DNA from: Acidobacteriota bacterium
GTDB lineage: Bacteria > Actinomycetota > Acidimicrobiia > Acidimicrobiales > UBA8190
Length of the DNA: 16,506 nt
NCBI GenBank assembly: GCA_028872975.1
Contig: JAGWNV010000025.1
Span: 1 to 16,506 of the forward strand
Direction: 5' to 3'
A program made the translations under genes and the position numbers. The notes beneath the pieces were generated by a model that searched no databases, was not told the origin of the DNA, and saw nothing but the letters and a program-made list of their open reading frames with translations. This document shows, in pieces, positions 1 through 7,078 of the stretch. Position 1 is the stretch's first letter; each line of letters opens with the position of its first letter.

Positions 1-500
1 GACATATCGACCGACGTGGACTCGAGGATGTAGTAAGCCGCAGAAGCGACGATTGGATTGCCGATATTCGCTATCGTCACTGTCACCGCATCCCTGGTGC
101 CGATTGTGGAACTCGCAAGAGAGACGACTACCTGATTGTTTGTGGAACTCAGACTGGCCGATCCAGTTCCGACAACCTTCGAGACCGCAACGGAACCGAC
201 GCTTGCCGCCCCTGAAAGGGCGGATACCGAGTAGCTCCCAGCGTTACTAGGGAAGGCCGTGCCGTTTGGTGCGGTCAGCGTGACCGAGGCGGAAGGCGGT
301 AGAGCGCCCGAATTGCTCGTAAAAAAGGTGACGACGTAGGTCGTCGTTGCGCCGACAACTTGCGAAGTAGGAGCGACAACCCCTGGAGAAAGGGACGACG
401 CTCCCGCCGAAGAGGAGAGGAGGAGTACCGTCAGGAGCGCTCCGAGACTTCCTAGTCCGAGAGCGGTGCCTACGTGGAGAAGCCGTCGCGAGGAGGGCAT
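1..500 (-). CDS. Secreted Ser/Thr-rich beta-strand surface protein, partial (3' end outside window)
   Basis: The gene starts at ATG 500 on the minus strand and stays open for 166 codons to the window edge, so its C-terminus is missing. The N-terminus is a clear signal peptide: basic start MPSSRR, a hydrophobic stretch at about residues 11-30 and an SAGA|SS cleavage site near residue 34. The mature part is rich in Ser, Thr, Val and Ala, with short alternating beta-strand-like segments (e.g. VTLTAPNGT and VSLASSTIGTRDAVTVTI), as in bacterial surface proteins built from Ig-like or beta-sandwich repeats. An AAAGGGTGA ribosome site (504-512) lies three bases before ATG. Third codon positions are often A or T (ACA, AAT, GTT, ATA), and the first 240 bases are about 56% G+C by count, far below the other genes here. 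It is probably exported and cell-surface or adhesive. I do not recognise a specific family, and the full protein may be much larger. Confidence 0.72.
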   Translation of the reverse strand, partial: MPSSRRLLHVGTALGLGSLGALLTVLLLSSSAGASSLSPGVVAPTSQVVGATTTYVVTFFTSNSGALPPSASVTLTAPNGTAFPSNAGSYSVSALSGAASVGSVAVSKVVGTGSASLSSTNNQVVVSLASSTIGTRDAVTVTIANIGNPIVASAAYYILESTSVDM

Positions 501-635
501 GGATCACCCTTTCTGGCGCGCGCTTCTCCGAACCGGAGGTGGCCCGGTGACGCGTGTCGCGCCAGGTGACGGTTTCGGTGGCGCCCTCGGGGACCAATAG
601 GGCCGAAGGTCAGGAAGAGTCGCCGGGGAGGCGGA

Positions 636-1139
636 TCAGGAAGGGGTGGCCTCGAGCTCTGCGTCGTCGAGGGACGGCCCGGCGTGGAAGAGCTTGTTGA
701 TGATGAGGAACTTCCCGACCCAGAGGACCCCGAAGGCGAAGATGTTGGCCCCGTAGAGGATGGCGGTGCGGCCCAGGCGATGGAGGTGGAAGACCGAGAC
801 GCCGAGGTGGTGCGCCAGGCTCCCGGCGCCGATGGCCAGGAAGATGCCGGCGAAGGACATGGCCCAGAAGGGGACGACCTCCCGCCAGAGGTGGGAGGGT
901 CCGGACTTGCCCCAGGCCCAGCTCCGGTTCAGGTAGTAGGAGGGCAGGATGCCGGCGACGTTGGCGAGGACGTTGTCGGGCACCTCGCTCCAGAGCTGGA
1001 GGGCGTAGAAGAGGATGCCGAGGACGGCGAAGCTGACGACGGTCGAGACGACCGACACCATCGAGTAGCGGAAGAGCTTCTTCCCGGTCGGCGTGTGGTA
1101 CAGGCGCCACAGGCGGACGACGGTGTCCCCGAGCATCAC
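636..1139 (-). CDS. GtrA-like multi-pass membrane protein
   Basis: This 167-residue protein has four predicted membrane segments at about residues 25-48, 56-72, 88-112 and 125-148, and carries the family-typical LPSYYLNRSWAWGKSG stretch (65-80) after the second segment. Length and topology match GtrA-like proteins (PF04138). That family is associated with moving or handling polyprenyl-phosphate-linked sugars in lipopolysaccharide, teichoic acid or arabinogalactan modification. The start is GTG 1139, immediately followed by an ATG (1136); an AGGT eight bases upstream favours GTG. It lies 54 bases after the GH1 glycosidase on the same strand and 135 bases before the secreted surface protein, so co-transcription is possible. 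The substrate is unknown. The GT2 enzyme at 7148-7954 is a candidate partner by family only. Confidence 0.88.
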   Translation of the reverse strand: MMLGDTVVRLWRLYHTPTGKKLFRYSMVSVVSTVVSFAVLGILFYALQLWSEVPDNVLANVAGILPSYYLNRSWAWGKSGPSHLWREVVPFWAMSFAGIFLAIGAGSLAHHLGVSVFHLHRLGRTAILYGANIFAFGVLWVGKFLIINKLFHAGPSLDDAELEATPS

Positions 1140-1193
1140 GTCAGTTTACCTGGGAGGACTCCACCACCCCATGAGGCCGGGGCCCCTTCCGGG

Positions 1194-2384
1194 TCAGGGC
1201 GAGGGAGCGTCGGCGGGCAGGCTGTTCGCCTTCGCCACCGACCCCAGCCAGCCGGCGCTCGGCTTGGGGGCCCGGACGAAGGTCTCCCGGTCCACCGCCA
1301 CCAGGCCGAACGTGGGCGTGTAGCCGAGGACCCACTCGAAGTTGTCGAGGAGGCTCCAGTAGAAGTACCCACGGACGTCGACCCCGTCCTCGAGGCACCG
1401 GAGCACCCCCCGGAGGGCCTCGGCGACGTAGAGCCGCCGTTGGGCGTCGTCGGCGGTCCCGATCCCGTTCTCGGTCACCACGACCGGCAGGCCGGTCACC
1501 GTCGCCGCCCGCCGGATGGTCGCCTCGAGGGCCTGGGGCCAGAACTCGTAGCCCATCTGGGTCACCGGGACCCCTGCCTCGGGCCCCAGCATCCCTCTGG
1601 CGTCCACCCGGGCCCGGCTGTAGGTCTGGACCCCCACGAAGTCGTCGCCCCCCGTGGCTTCGAGGAAGACGTCCTCGCTGTGGCGACGGATCTCCTCGAG
1701 CCGGTCCTCACCGCCGGGGAGCGCCTGGTAGTCGTTCATCGACAGGGTGAGCCCCACCGGGAACTCCCCCGGTCCTGCCCGCAGGGCCTCGACGGCCAAC
1801 CGATGGCCCCGGCAGAAGGCCTCGTTCACCGCCCGCCTCCGCTTCTCCTCCTTCACCCCGGGCGGGAAGATCCCGTACCCGTAGCCCATGAGGGCCACGA
1901 TGTTGGGCTCGTTGATGGTGCAGGCCCAGCCGATGAGATCCCCGAGGCGGCCCACCGCCCGCTCGCAGAACCGGGCGAACCGGTCGGGGGCGTCGGGGGA
2001 CTCCCACCCACCCCGGGCCGCCAGCCACCGGGGGGTCGTGAAGTGGTGGAAGGTGACGACCGGGACGAGCCCCCGGTCGCGGCAGCCGGCGCTGACGGCC
2101 CGGTAGTGCTCGAGGGAGGCCTCGGACCACTCCCCCTCCTCGGGCTCGATCCGGCTCCACTCGAGGGAGAACCGGTAGGACCCGAGCCCGAGGGAGGCCA
2201 CGAGGTCCAGGTCCTCGGGCCACCGGTGCCAGGAGTCGCAGGCGTCGCCACTCGACTCCAGGCAGGGGCTCGACGGGTCGTGCTCGAAGAGCCACCAGTC
2301 GTTGTTGACGTTGCCCCCCTCGATCTGATGGGCGGCGGTCGCGGTCCCCCAGAGGAACCCTTTCGGAAACACCAGGCCGGGCAC
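1194..2384 (-). CDS. Glycoside hydrolase family 1 beta-glycosidase (beta-glucosidase-like)
   Basis: This is a retaining beta-glycosidase with a (beta/alpha)8 barrel. The N-terminus FPKGFLWGTATAAHQIEGG is the GH1 signature opening. The acid/base Glu is in TINEP (residue 159 from the chosen start) and the nucleophile Glu in VVVTENG (residue 305). The C-terminal substrate-binding block FYWSLLDNFEW is intact. The frame is open upstream to 2486, but that extension would overlap the divergent tesB start and is basic and low-complexity, so GTG 2384 is preferred (VPGLVFPKG); GTG 2372 is also possible. The resulting 396 residues are on the short side for GH1, but all core motifs are present. No signal peptide is seen, so a cytoplasmic enzyme acting on beta-glucosides or related oligosaccharides is likely. 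Substrate cannot be fixed from sequence. It heads a minus-strand run with the GtrA-like gene. Confidence 0.9.
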   Translation of the reverse strand: MPGLVFPKGFLWGTATAAHQIEGGNVNNDWWLFEHDPSSPCLESSGDACDSWHRWPEDLDLVASLGLGSYRFSLEWSRIEPEEGEWSEASLEHYRAVSAGCRDRGLVPVVTFHHFTTPRWLAARGGWESPDAPDRFARFCERAVGRLGDLIGWACTINEPNIVALMGYGYGIFPPGVKEEKRRRAVNEAFCRGHRLAVEALRAGPGEFPVGLTLSMNDYQALPGGEDRLEEIRRHSEDVFLEATGGDDFVGVQTYSRARVDARGMLGPEAGVPVTQMGYEFWPQALEATIRRAATVTGLPVVVTENGIGTADDAQRRLYVAEALRGVLRCLEDGVDVRGYFYWSLLDNFEWVLGYTPTFGLVAVDRETFVRAPKPSAGWLGSVAKANSLPADAPSP

Positions 2385-2424
2385 GCCGTCACGGTACTGC
2401 GACGGCCGGTGCCAGGATGGGCTC

Positions 2425-3285
2425 GTGAGCGAGGACCTCGACTTCCTTGTGAAGCTTCTCGACCTCGAGCCCATCGAGGTCAACATCTTCCGGGGCGTGA
2501 GCCCCGACGAGCGCCGCCAGCGGGTCTTCGGCGGCCAGGTGGCGGCTCAGGCCCTCATGGCCGCCGGCCGGACCGTCGAGAGGGGCCGGGTCCACTCGCT
2601 CCACTCCTACTTCCTCCGCCCCGGCGACCCCGAGGCGCCCATCCTCTACGAGGTCGACCGCATCCGCGACGGCCGGTCCTTCACCACACGCCGGGTGGTC
2701 GCCATCCAGCACGGCCAAGCCATCTTCAACCTGGCCGCCTCCTTCCACGTCGAAGAGGAGGGACGCCTCGAGCATCAGGTGAAGATCCCCTCGGTGCCCG
2801 ACCCCGAGAGCCTCTCCACCTTGCGGGAGCGCCTGGAGCCCTACCGCAGCGAGCTCGCCGACTGGTTCGCCCGGCCCCATCCCATCGACCAGCGCCACGT
2901 GGGGGAGCTCCCCTGGATGCAGCACGAGAGCCTGGAGCCGGTGCAGCGGGTCTGGATCCGGGCCGACGGGAGCCTGCCCGACGACCCCCTCCTCCACGCC
3001 TGCATCGCCGCCTACGCCTCGGACATGTCGCTGTTCGACACCATGCTCGCCCCCCACCCGGTCCGATGGGACGACGCCGAGTTCATGGGGGCCAGCCTGG
3101 ACCACTGCATGTGGTTCCACCGGCCCTTCCGGGCCGACGAGTGGCTCCTCTACGACATGGACAGCCCCAACGCCTACGGTGCCAGGGGCCTGGCCAGGGG
3201 ATTCCTCTTCCGTCGCGACGGCACCCTGGCCGTCTCGATGGTCCAGGAGGGCCTCATGCGGCTCGTGCCCCACCCGGGGCCCTGA
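2425..3285 (+). CDS. tesB: Acyl-CoA thioesterase II (TesB family)
   Basis: This 286-residue double-hotdog thioesterase hydrolyses acyl-CoA to free fatty acid and CoA in the cytoplasm. The first hotdog (about 18-110) holds VFGGQVAAQALMAA and HSLHSYFLRPGD, which are TesB signatures. The second (about 160-280) holds the catalytic set: Asp200 in ASDMSLFDT, Ser224 in ASLDHCMWFHRPF (Thr in the E. coli enzyme, Ser in some homologues) and Gln274 in VQEGLMRL. Length matches the family (about 285). The start is GTG 2425 with AGGA about eight bases upstream; the gap to the divergent GH1 start is only about 40 bases. It converges on gltA with 10 bases between stop codons. It may tune acyl-CoA pools or fatty-acid degradation; no other lipid genes are adjacent. 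Confidence 0.93.
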   Translation: MSEDLDFLVKLLDLEPIEVNIFRGVSPDERRQRVFGGQVAAQALMAAGRTVERGRVHSLHSYFLRPGDPEAPILYEVDRIRDGRSFTTRRVVAIQHGQAIFNLAASFHVEEEGRLEHQVKIPSVPDPESLSTLRERLEPYRSELADWFARPHPIDQRHVGELPWMQHESLEPVQRVWIRADGSLPDDPLLHACIAAYASDMSLFDTMLAPHPVRWDDAEFMGASLDHCMWFHRPFRADEWLLYDMDSPNAYGARGLARGFLFRRDGTLAVSMVQEGLMRLVPHPGP

Positions 3286-3310
3286 GCCGCCGCTCCTAAC
3301 GCTGGCTCAG
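3282..3310. terminator. Possible shared terminator hairpin between convergent tesB and gltA
   Basis: CTGAGCC (3282-3288) and GGCTCAG (3304-3310) are perfect inverted arms of 7 bp around a 15-base loop. The left arm contains the tesB stop TGA, the loop contains the gltA stop, and the right arm is inside the gltA end. There is no T-tract. The position suits a bidirectional terminator, but the stem is short, so this is tentative. Confidence 0.35.
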
Positions 3311-4564
3311 CGGTACGTACTCGCGGGGCTCGGCGCCGACGTAGAGCTGGCGGGGCCGGACGATCTTCGAGTCCTGGTCGAGCAGCTCCTGCCAGTGGGC
3401 GAGCCAGCCGGCCGTGCGGGGGATGGCGAAGAGGACGGGGAACATCTCGAGCGGGAACCCCATGGCCTGGTAGATGAGCCCCGAGTAGAAGTCGACGTTC
3501 GGGTACAGGCGGCGGGAGGTGAAGTACTCGTCGTTGAGGGCGATCTCCTCGAGCTTGAGGGCGATGTCGAGGAGGGGGTTCTTGCCGGTGATGGCGAAGA
3601 CGTCGTCGGCGGTCCTCTTGATGATCTTGGCCCGGGGGTCGTAGTTCTTGTAGACCCGGTGCCCGAAGCCTTGCAGCCGCCCGTGGCCCTGCTTCACGGC
3701 TTCCACGAACGAGGGGATGTTCTCGATCGACCCGATCTCGGTCAGCATCTTGATGACCTCCTCGTTGGCGCCCCCGTGCCGGGGCCCGTAGAGGGCGGCG
3801 CAGGCTGCGGCGCAGCACGAGTAGGGATCGGCGTGGGAGGACCCCACCACCCGCATCGCCGTCGTGGAGCAGTTCTGCTCGTGGTCGGCGTGGAGGATGA
3901 AGAGGATCTCGAGGGCCCGGGCCAACGTCGGGTTGGCGTCGAACCGGGGCTCGGCCACCTTCCACATCATCGAGAGGAAGTTCGAGCAGAAGTCGAGGGA
4001 GTTGTCGGGGTACACGAAGGGCATCCCCACCGAGAACCGGTGGGCGGCTGCCGCCAGGGTCGGCATCTTGGCGATGAGCCTGGTGATCTGCTTGTTCCGG
4101 GACTCCGGGTCGAAGATGTCCTTGGCGTCGAGGTAGAAGGTCGACAGGGCCGCCACCGCCGAGACGAGCATCCCCATCGGGTGGGCGTCGTAGTGGAACC
4201 CCTCGAGGAAGCGCTTGCGCACGTTCTCGTGGATGAAGGTGTGCATGGTGACTTCGTGCCGCCACTGGTCGAAGGCGACGGCCGAGGGCAGCTCCCCGTG
4301 GAGGAGCAGATAGGCGACCTCGAGATAGTTCGACTTCTCGGCCAGCTGCTCGATCGGGTACCCCCGATAGCGGAGGATGCCGTTCTCGCCGTCCACGACG
4401 GTGATGGTGCTCTCGCAGAAGGCGGTGGCCGTGAGGCCGGGGTCGTGGAACCAGATCCCGGGCAGGAGCTTCTGCCACTCGGCGGCGGACACCCCACCAT
4501 GGCTGATCGGGATCTCGAGCTGGTTCCCCGTCCGGTTGTCGATGATGGTGATGCTCTCGGTCAC
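3296..4564 (-). CDS. gltA: Citrate synthase, type II (hexameric, GltA-like)
   Basis: This enzyme condenses acetyl-CoA with oxaloacetate to citrate at the entry of the TCA cycle, in the cytoplasm. The 422 residues align in length and motif order with bacterial GltA. The N-terminal beta-rich domain (1-50, ITIIDNRTGNQLEIPI) marks type II enzymes. The catalytic residues are His263 in GPRHGGANEE, His302 in GFGHRVYKNYDPRA and Asp358 in NVDFYSG. LHADHEQNCSTTAMR (224-238) is also typical. The start is GTG 4564, with a perfect AGGAGG (4581-4576, minus) 11 bases upstream, slightly longer than usual spacing. The gene lies 85 bases after the CARDB-like gene on the same strand but has its own likely promoter and a dyad in its leader. 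No key residue is missing. Confidence 0.97.
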   Translation of the reverse strand: MTESITIIDNRTGNQLEIPISHGGVSAAEWQKLLPGIWFHDPGLTATAFCESTITVVDGENGILRYRGYPIEQLAEKSNYLEVAYLLLHGELPSAVAFDQWRHEVTMHTFIHENVRKRFLEGFHYDAHPMGMLVSAVAALSTFYLDAKDIFDPESRNKQITRLIAKMPTLAAAAHRFSVGMPFVYPDNSLDFCSNFLSMMWKVAEPRFDANPTLARALEILFILHADHEQNCSTTAMRVVGSSHADPYSCCAAACAALYGPRHGGANEEVIKMLTEIGSIENIPSFVEAVKQGHGRLQGFGHRVYKNYDPRAKIIKRTADDVFAITGKNPLLDIALKLEEIALNDEYFTSRRLYPNVDFYSGLIYQAMGFPLEMFPVLFAIPRTAGWLAHWQELLDQDSKIVRPRQLYVGAEPREYVPLSQR

Positions 4565-4575
4565 GACGCTCGGAT

Positions 4576-4581
4576 CCTCCT
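4576..4581 (-). promoter_or_regulatory. Ribosome-binding site of gltA
   Basis: Perfect AGGAGG on the minus strand, 11 bases before GTG 4564. It supports this start even though the spacing is a little long. Confidence 0.7.
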
Positions 4582-4600
4582 GATCGGCCCTGCACCGATC
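4582..4600. promoter_or_regulatory. Inverted repeat in the gltA leader, possible operator
   Basis: GATCGG (4582-4587) and CCGATC (4595-4600) are perfect 6-bp inverted arms with a 7-base spacer. The dyad lies directly upstream of the gltA ribosome site and overlaps the candidate -10 at 4598-4603. It could be an operator or a small leader hairpin. No regulator is identified. Confidence 0.4.
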
Positions 4601-4603
4601 CTA
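4598..4603 (-). promoter_or_regulatory. Candidate -10 box for gltA (TAGGAT)
   Basis: TAGGAT on the minus strand fits the TANNNT form of actinobacterial -10 boxes and sits about 34 bases before the start codon, leaving room for a short leader. The -35 match at 17-18 bases is poor, so the call is weak. Confidence 0.3.
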
Positions 4604-4649
4604 TGGCCAGACGTGCGCCGGATCACCCTCCGCCACCGCTCGGCCGCCC

Positions 4650-5732
4650 CTAGCGCCCGGGCGCGGTGGTCGTGGTCGTGGGCCTCGTGGTCGTCGTGGT
4701 CGGGACCGTCGCCACCTGGAACCCGACGGAGGACCCCGTCGCCCCGCTGCCGCTCGGCGGCGCCGCCGTCACCTGGAGGGTGTAGGAGGCGCCCGGCGCC
4801 ACGGCCAGGGGGCCGAGCACGACGGTCGTGGTCCTCCCCGCCCGGACGGCCACGATGGCGGTGGCCGAGGGCTGACTCCTCCCGGCCCCCCCGCTGAGGC
4901 CGACCCGGACCTGTACGGCCGGCTCGTCGACGTTCCCCCTGTTGGCGACCACCACGTGCACGGTGAGGGAGTTGGTGGCCGGCACGACGCCAGTCCCGGA
5001 CCCCGGCAGCGACGCCGGATCCGTCGTCATGGTGACGATGCCGAGCGAGTGCCGGGAGGCCAACGTGGCGGTGCCGGCGGTGGCGTTCACGATCGCCCCG
5101 AGGAACGCCGGCGACCACGCCCCAGGATCCGAGAGCCATCGCGAGGCCCGCAACGACGCGGTGCCCGGCCCCCGGCGCAGGGCCTGCCGGCACGACGCCC
5201 AGGCCCTGTCGGCGGCCTGGAGCTCGCCGACGGCCAAGGTCACGTCCTCGAGCGCGGTGGTCCCGCCCAAGGCGGCCCCACCGCTCGGGCCCCCGAGCAG
5301 CCCCTCCAGGGCGTCCCGGATCGAGGAGGCCGCTCCGGCCCGACCCGCCACGGCCTGCTCGCAGCCGGCGTCGGAACCGCCCACCGGTGCCGGGGGCACG
5401 GCGGCGTCGAGGGCCCGCTCCTCGGCGGACGCGTCGGCGGCGGCCCCGTCGAGGGTGGAGAAGAACCCCGGGCGGCTCGCCGTCGAGATCGACTGGAGGA
5501 GCGAGACGAGGGAGGCCCCGGTGGCTTGGGACCGGCTGGCCACCGCGTCGGCGAGCACGGCCCAGCTCCGGTCGATGGTCCGGTGGTAGGGGCCCGACAC
5601 CCTTGACACCTGGGAGAGGGCCCCGGCAGCGAAGGCGACCACGACCGAGAGGACTGCGGCCGCCGCCAGGGCGGGGACGAGGCCGGTGCCCAGTCTCCGG
5701 CGCCACCGGGCGCGGCGCCTGCTCGGGACCAT
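4650..5732 (-). CDS. Membrane-anchored extracytoplasmic protein with CARDB-like domain and Thr-rich tail
   Basis: This is a 360-residue protein of unknown function. A basic N-terminus (RRRARWRRR) is followed by one hydrophobic segment (about 17-40), giving a signal anchor with the rest outside the membrane. Residues 45-235 are Ala-rich and probably helical, with only two cysteines (124 and 181) that could form a disulfide. Residues about 251-325 (SLTVHVVVANRGNVDEPAVQV and a later VVLGPLAVAPGASYTLQV) look like a CARDB or Ig-like beta-sandwich of the kind found in cell-surface proteins. The tail 344-357 is TTTTTRPTTTTT-like, typical of actinobacterial surface linkers. The start is ATG 5732; no strong ribosome site is seen. 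It lies between sqdB and gltA on the same strand. It is a hypothetical surface protein, and the CARDB assignment is by eye. Confidence 0.8.
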   Translation of the reverse strand: MVPSRRRARWRRRLGTGLVPALAAAAVLSVVVAFAAGALSQVSRVSGPYHRTIDRSWAVLADAVASRSQATGASLVSLLQSISTASRPGFFSTLDGAAADASAEERALDAAVPPAPVGGSDAGCEQAVAGRAGAASSIRDALEGLLGGPSGGAALGGTTALEDVTLAVGELQAADRAWASCRQALRRGPGTASLRASRWLSDPGAWSPAFLGAIVNATAGTATLASRHSLGIVTMTTDPASLPGSGTGVVPATNSLTVHVVVANRGNVDEPAVQVRVGLSGGAGRSQPSATAIVAVRAGRTTTVVLGPLAVAPGASYTLQVTAAPPSGSGATGSSVGFQVATVPTTTTTRPTTTTTAPGR

Positions 5733-5829
5733 CCGGCCGAAGATATCGGGCCGACCCGGCGCTGCCGGCGCCGAGAGGGGCGCCAGTCAGGGCCGGGGCA
5801 GGCGCCGGGAGTCTCGGGAGGCGGCCCGG

Positions 5830-7014
5830 TCAGGCGCGGAGGCCGGGGGAGGCGGTGCGGAGCCGGCTGGCCGTCCGCCGCCATTCCACCGTGGCCCGGA
5901 TGGCCTCGGGATCGACCCGGTCGCGGTGGGTGTCGGCGATGGCCAGGATCGACCGCAGGGTGGTGCCGTCGAGGAGGTGGGGGACGAGACCGAGGTCGAG
6001 CAGCTTCGTATGGGCCGCCCGGTAGTAGTGCTCTTCCTTCTCCACCCGGGGGTCCTCGACGTGGGCGATCTCGGTCCGGCCCGGGTAGGCGTCGGCCACC
6101 ATCTCGGCCATCTGCTGCACCGAAAAGGACTCCGTGAACTGGTTGAACACCCGGAACTCCCCCTCCTCGGCCGGGTTGAGCAGGGCCAGCTCCACACACG
6201 CCAGGGTGTCTCGGATGTCGAGCATTCCCCTGGTCTGGCCGCCCTTGCCGTAGACGGTGAGAGGATGACCGATCACGGCCTGGACGCAGAACCGGTTGAG
6301 CACCGTGCCGAAGACGCCGTCGTAGTCGAAGCGCGTCGCGAGCCCGGGGTGCAGGGTCGTCTCGTCGGTGGCCTGCCCGTAGACCACGCCCTGGTTCAGG
6401 TCGGTGGCCCGGAGCCCCCAGATCCGGCAGGCGAAGGCCATGTTGTGGGAGTCGTGCACCTTGGAGAGGTGGTAGAAGCTGCCGGGCTGCTTGGGATAGG
6501 GCAGCACGTCGGTGCGGCCCTTGTGGGTGATCTCGATGAACCCCTCTTCGATGTCGATGTTGGGCGTGCCGTACTCACCCATCGTGCCGAGCTTGACCAG
6601 GTGGATGGACGGGTCGTGCTCGGCGATGGCATAGAGGAGGTTCAGCGTCCCGGCGACGTTGTTGACCTGGGTGTAGACGGCGTGGCGACGGTCGATCATC
6701 GAGTAGGGCGCCGAGCGCTGCTCGGCGAAGTGGACCACGGCCTCGGGTTCGAAGCGCTCGAAGACCTCGTCGACGAAGGCGGCGTCGGTGAGGTCCCCGA
6801 CGTAGGTCTCGATGGTGAGCCCCGAGACCTCCTGCCACAGCCGGACCCGCTTGTGGAGCGTCTCGATGGGGACCAGCGAGTCGACCCCCATCTCGTGGTC
6901 GTAGTTCCGTCGGACACAGTTGTCGACGATGCCGACGTCGTGGCCGCGGCGCGAGAGATGCAACGCCGTCGGCCAGCCCAGGTACCCGTCCCCCCCTAGG
7001 ACGAGGATCCTCAC
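5830..7014 (-). CDS. sqdB: UDP-sulfoquinovose synthase (SqdB/SQD1-like)
   Basis: This short-chain dehydrogenase/epimerase-fold enzyme converts UDP-glucose plus sulfite to UDP-sulfoquinovose, the head-group donor of sulfolipid and sulfosugar glycans. The NAD-binding Rossmann motif is GGDGYLG (residues 7-13). SQD1-specific blocks follow: HFAEQRSAPYSM (95-106), KLGTMGEYGTPNIDIEEGF (141-159), PYPKQPGSFYHLSKVHDSHN (172-191), ATDLNQGVVYG (203-213) and YGKGGQTRGMLDIRDT (255-270). The catalytic Thr144, Tyr181 and Lys185 are all present. The 394 residues match the family. The start is GTG 7014 with a GGAGGT site six bases upstream. These blocks separate it from ordinary UDP-glucose 4-epimerases. It is divergent from a GT2 gene across a 133-base region and upstream of the CARDB-like gene. 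No SqdX- or SqdD-type sulfolipid transferase is in the window, so the end product is open. Confidence 0.92.
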   Translation of the reverse strand: MRILVLGGDGYLGWPTALHLSRRGHDVGIVDNCVRRNYDHEMGVDSLVPIETLHKRVRLWQEVSGLTIETYVGDLTDAAFVDEVFERFEPEAVVHFAEQRSAPYSMIDRRHAVYTQVNNVAGTLNLLYAIAEHDPSIHLVKLGTMGEYGTPNIDIEEGFIEITHKGRTDVLPYPKQPGSFYHLSKVHDSHNMAFACRIWGLRATDLNQGVVYGQATDETTLHPGLATRFDYDGVFGTVLNRFCVQAVIGHPLTVYGKGGQTRGMLDIRDTLACVELALLNPAEEGEFRVFNQFTESFSVQQMAEMVADAYPGRTEIAHVEDPRVEKEEHYYRAAHTKLLDLGLVPHLLDGTTLRSILAIADTHRDRVDPEAIRATVEWRRTASRLRTASPGLRA

Positions 7015-7020
7015 GCGACC

Positions 7021-7026
7021 ACCTCC
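7021..7026 (-). promoter_or_regulatory. Ribosome-binding site of sqdB
   Basis: GGAGGT on the minus strand, six bases before GTG 7014. It fixes the start of the Rossmann-fold protein at MRILVLGGDG. Confidence 0.75.
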
Positions 7027-7078
7027 GTGTCTTCGAGACGCCTATGCCATGCTGGCCGTTTGCCGGCCGGTGTCGCCA

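Noticed and set aside
247..597. Minus-strand open frame overlapping the secreted protein gene
   Set aside because: It is in a different frame from the ATG 500 gene, which has a clear signal peptide and ribosome site; this frame is Arg-rich and has neither.
501..635. Promoter or terminator between the GtrA-like gene and the secreted protein gene
   Set aside because: Only a 5-bp dyad (CTCCG-AAC-CGGAG, 526-538) and a GGTGACG direct repeat (546, 565) are visible; too weak to call.
684..3299. Long plus-strand open frame of 871 codons opposite GtrA and GH1, running through tesB in another frame
   Set aside because: Low-complexity Gly/Pro/Glu/Arg-rich translation with no recognisable domain. It lies antisense to or out of frame with three well-supported genes; such frames arise from high third-position G+C.
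3179..4897. Plus-strand open frame of 572 codons opposite gltA
   Set aside because: Shadow of citrate synthase; no plausible protein features.
5733..5829. Terminator after sqdB
   Set aside because: Several GGCGCC palindromes are present, but no stem stands out from the GC-rich background.
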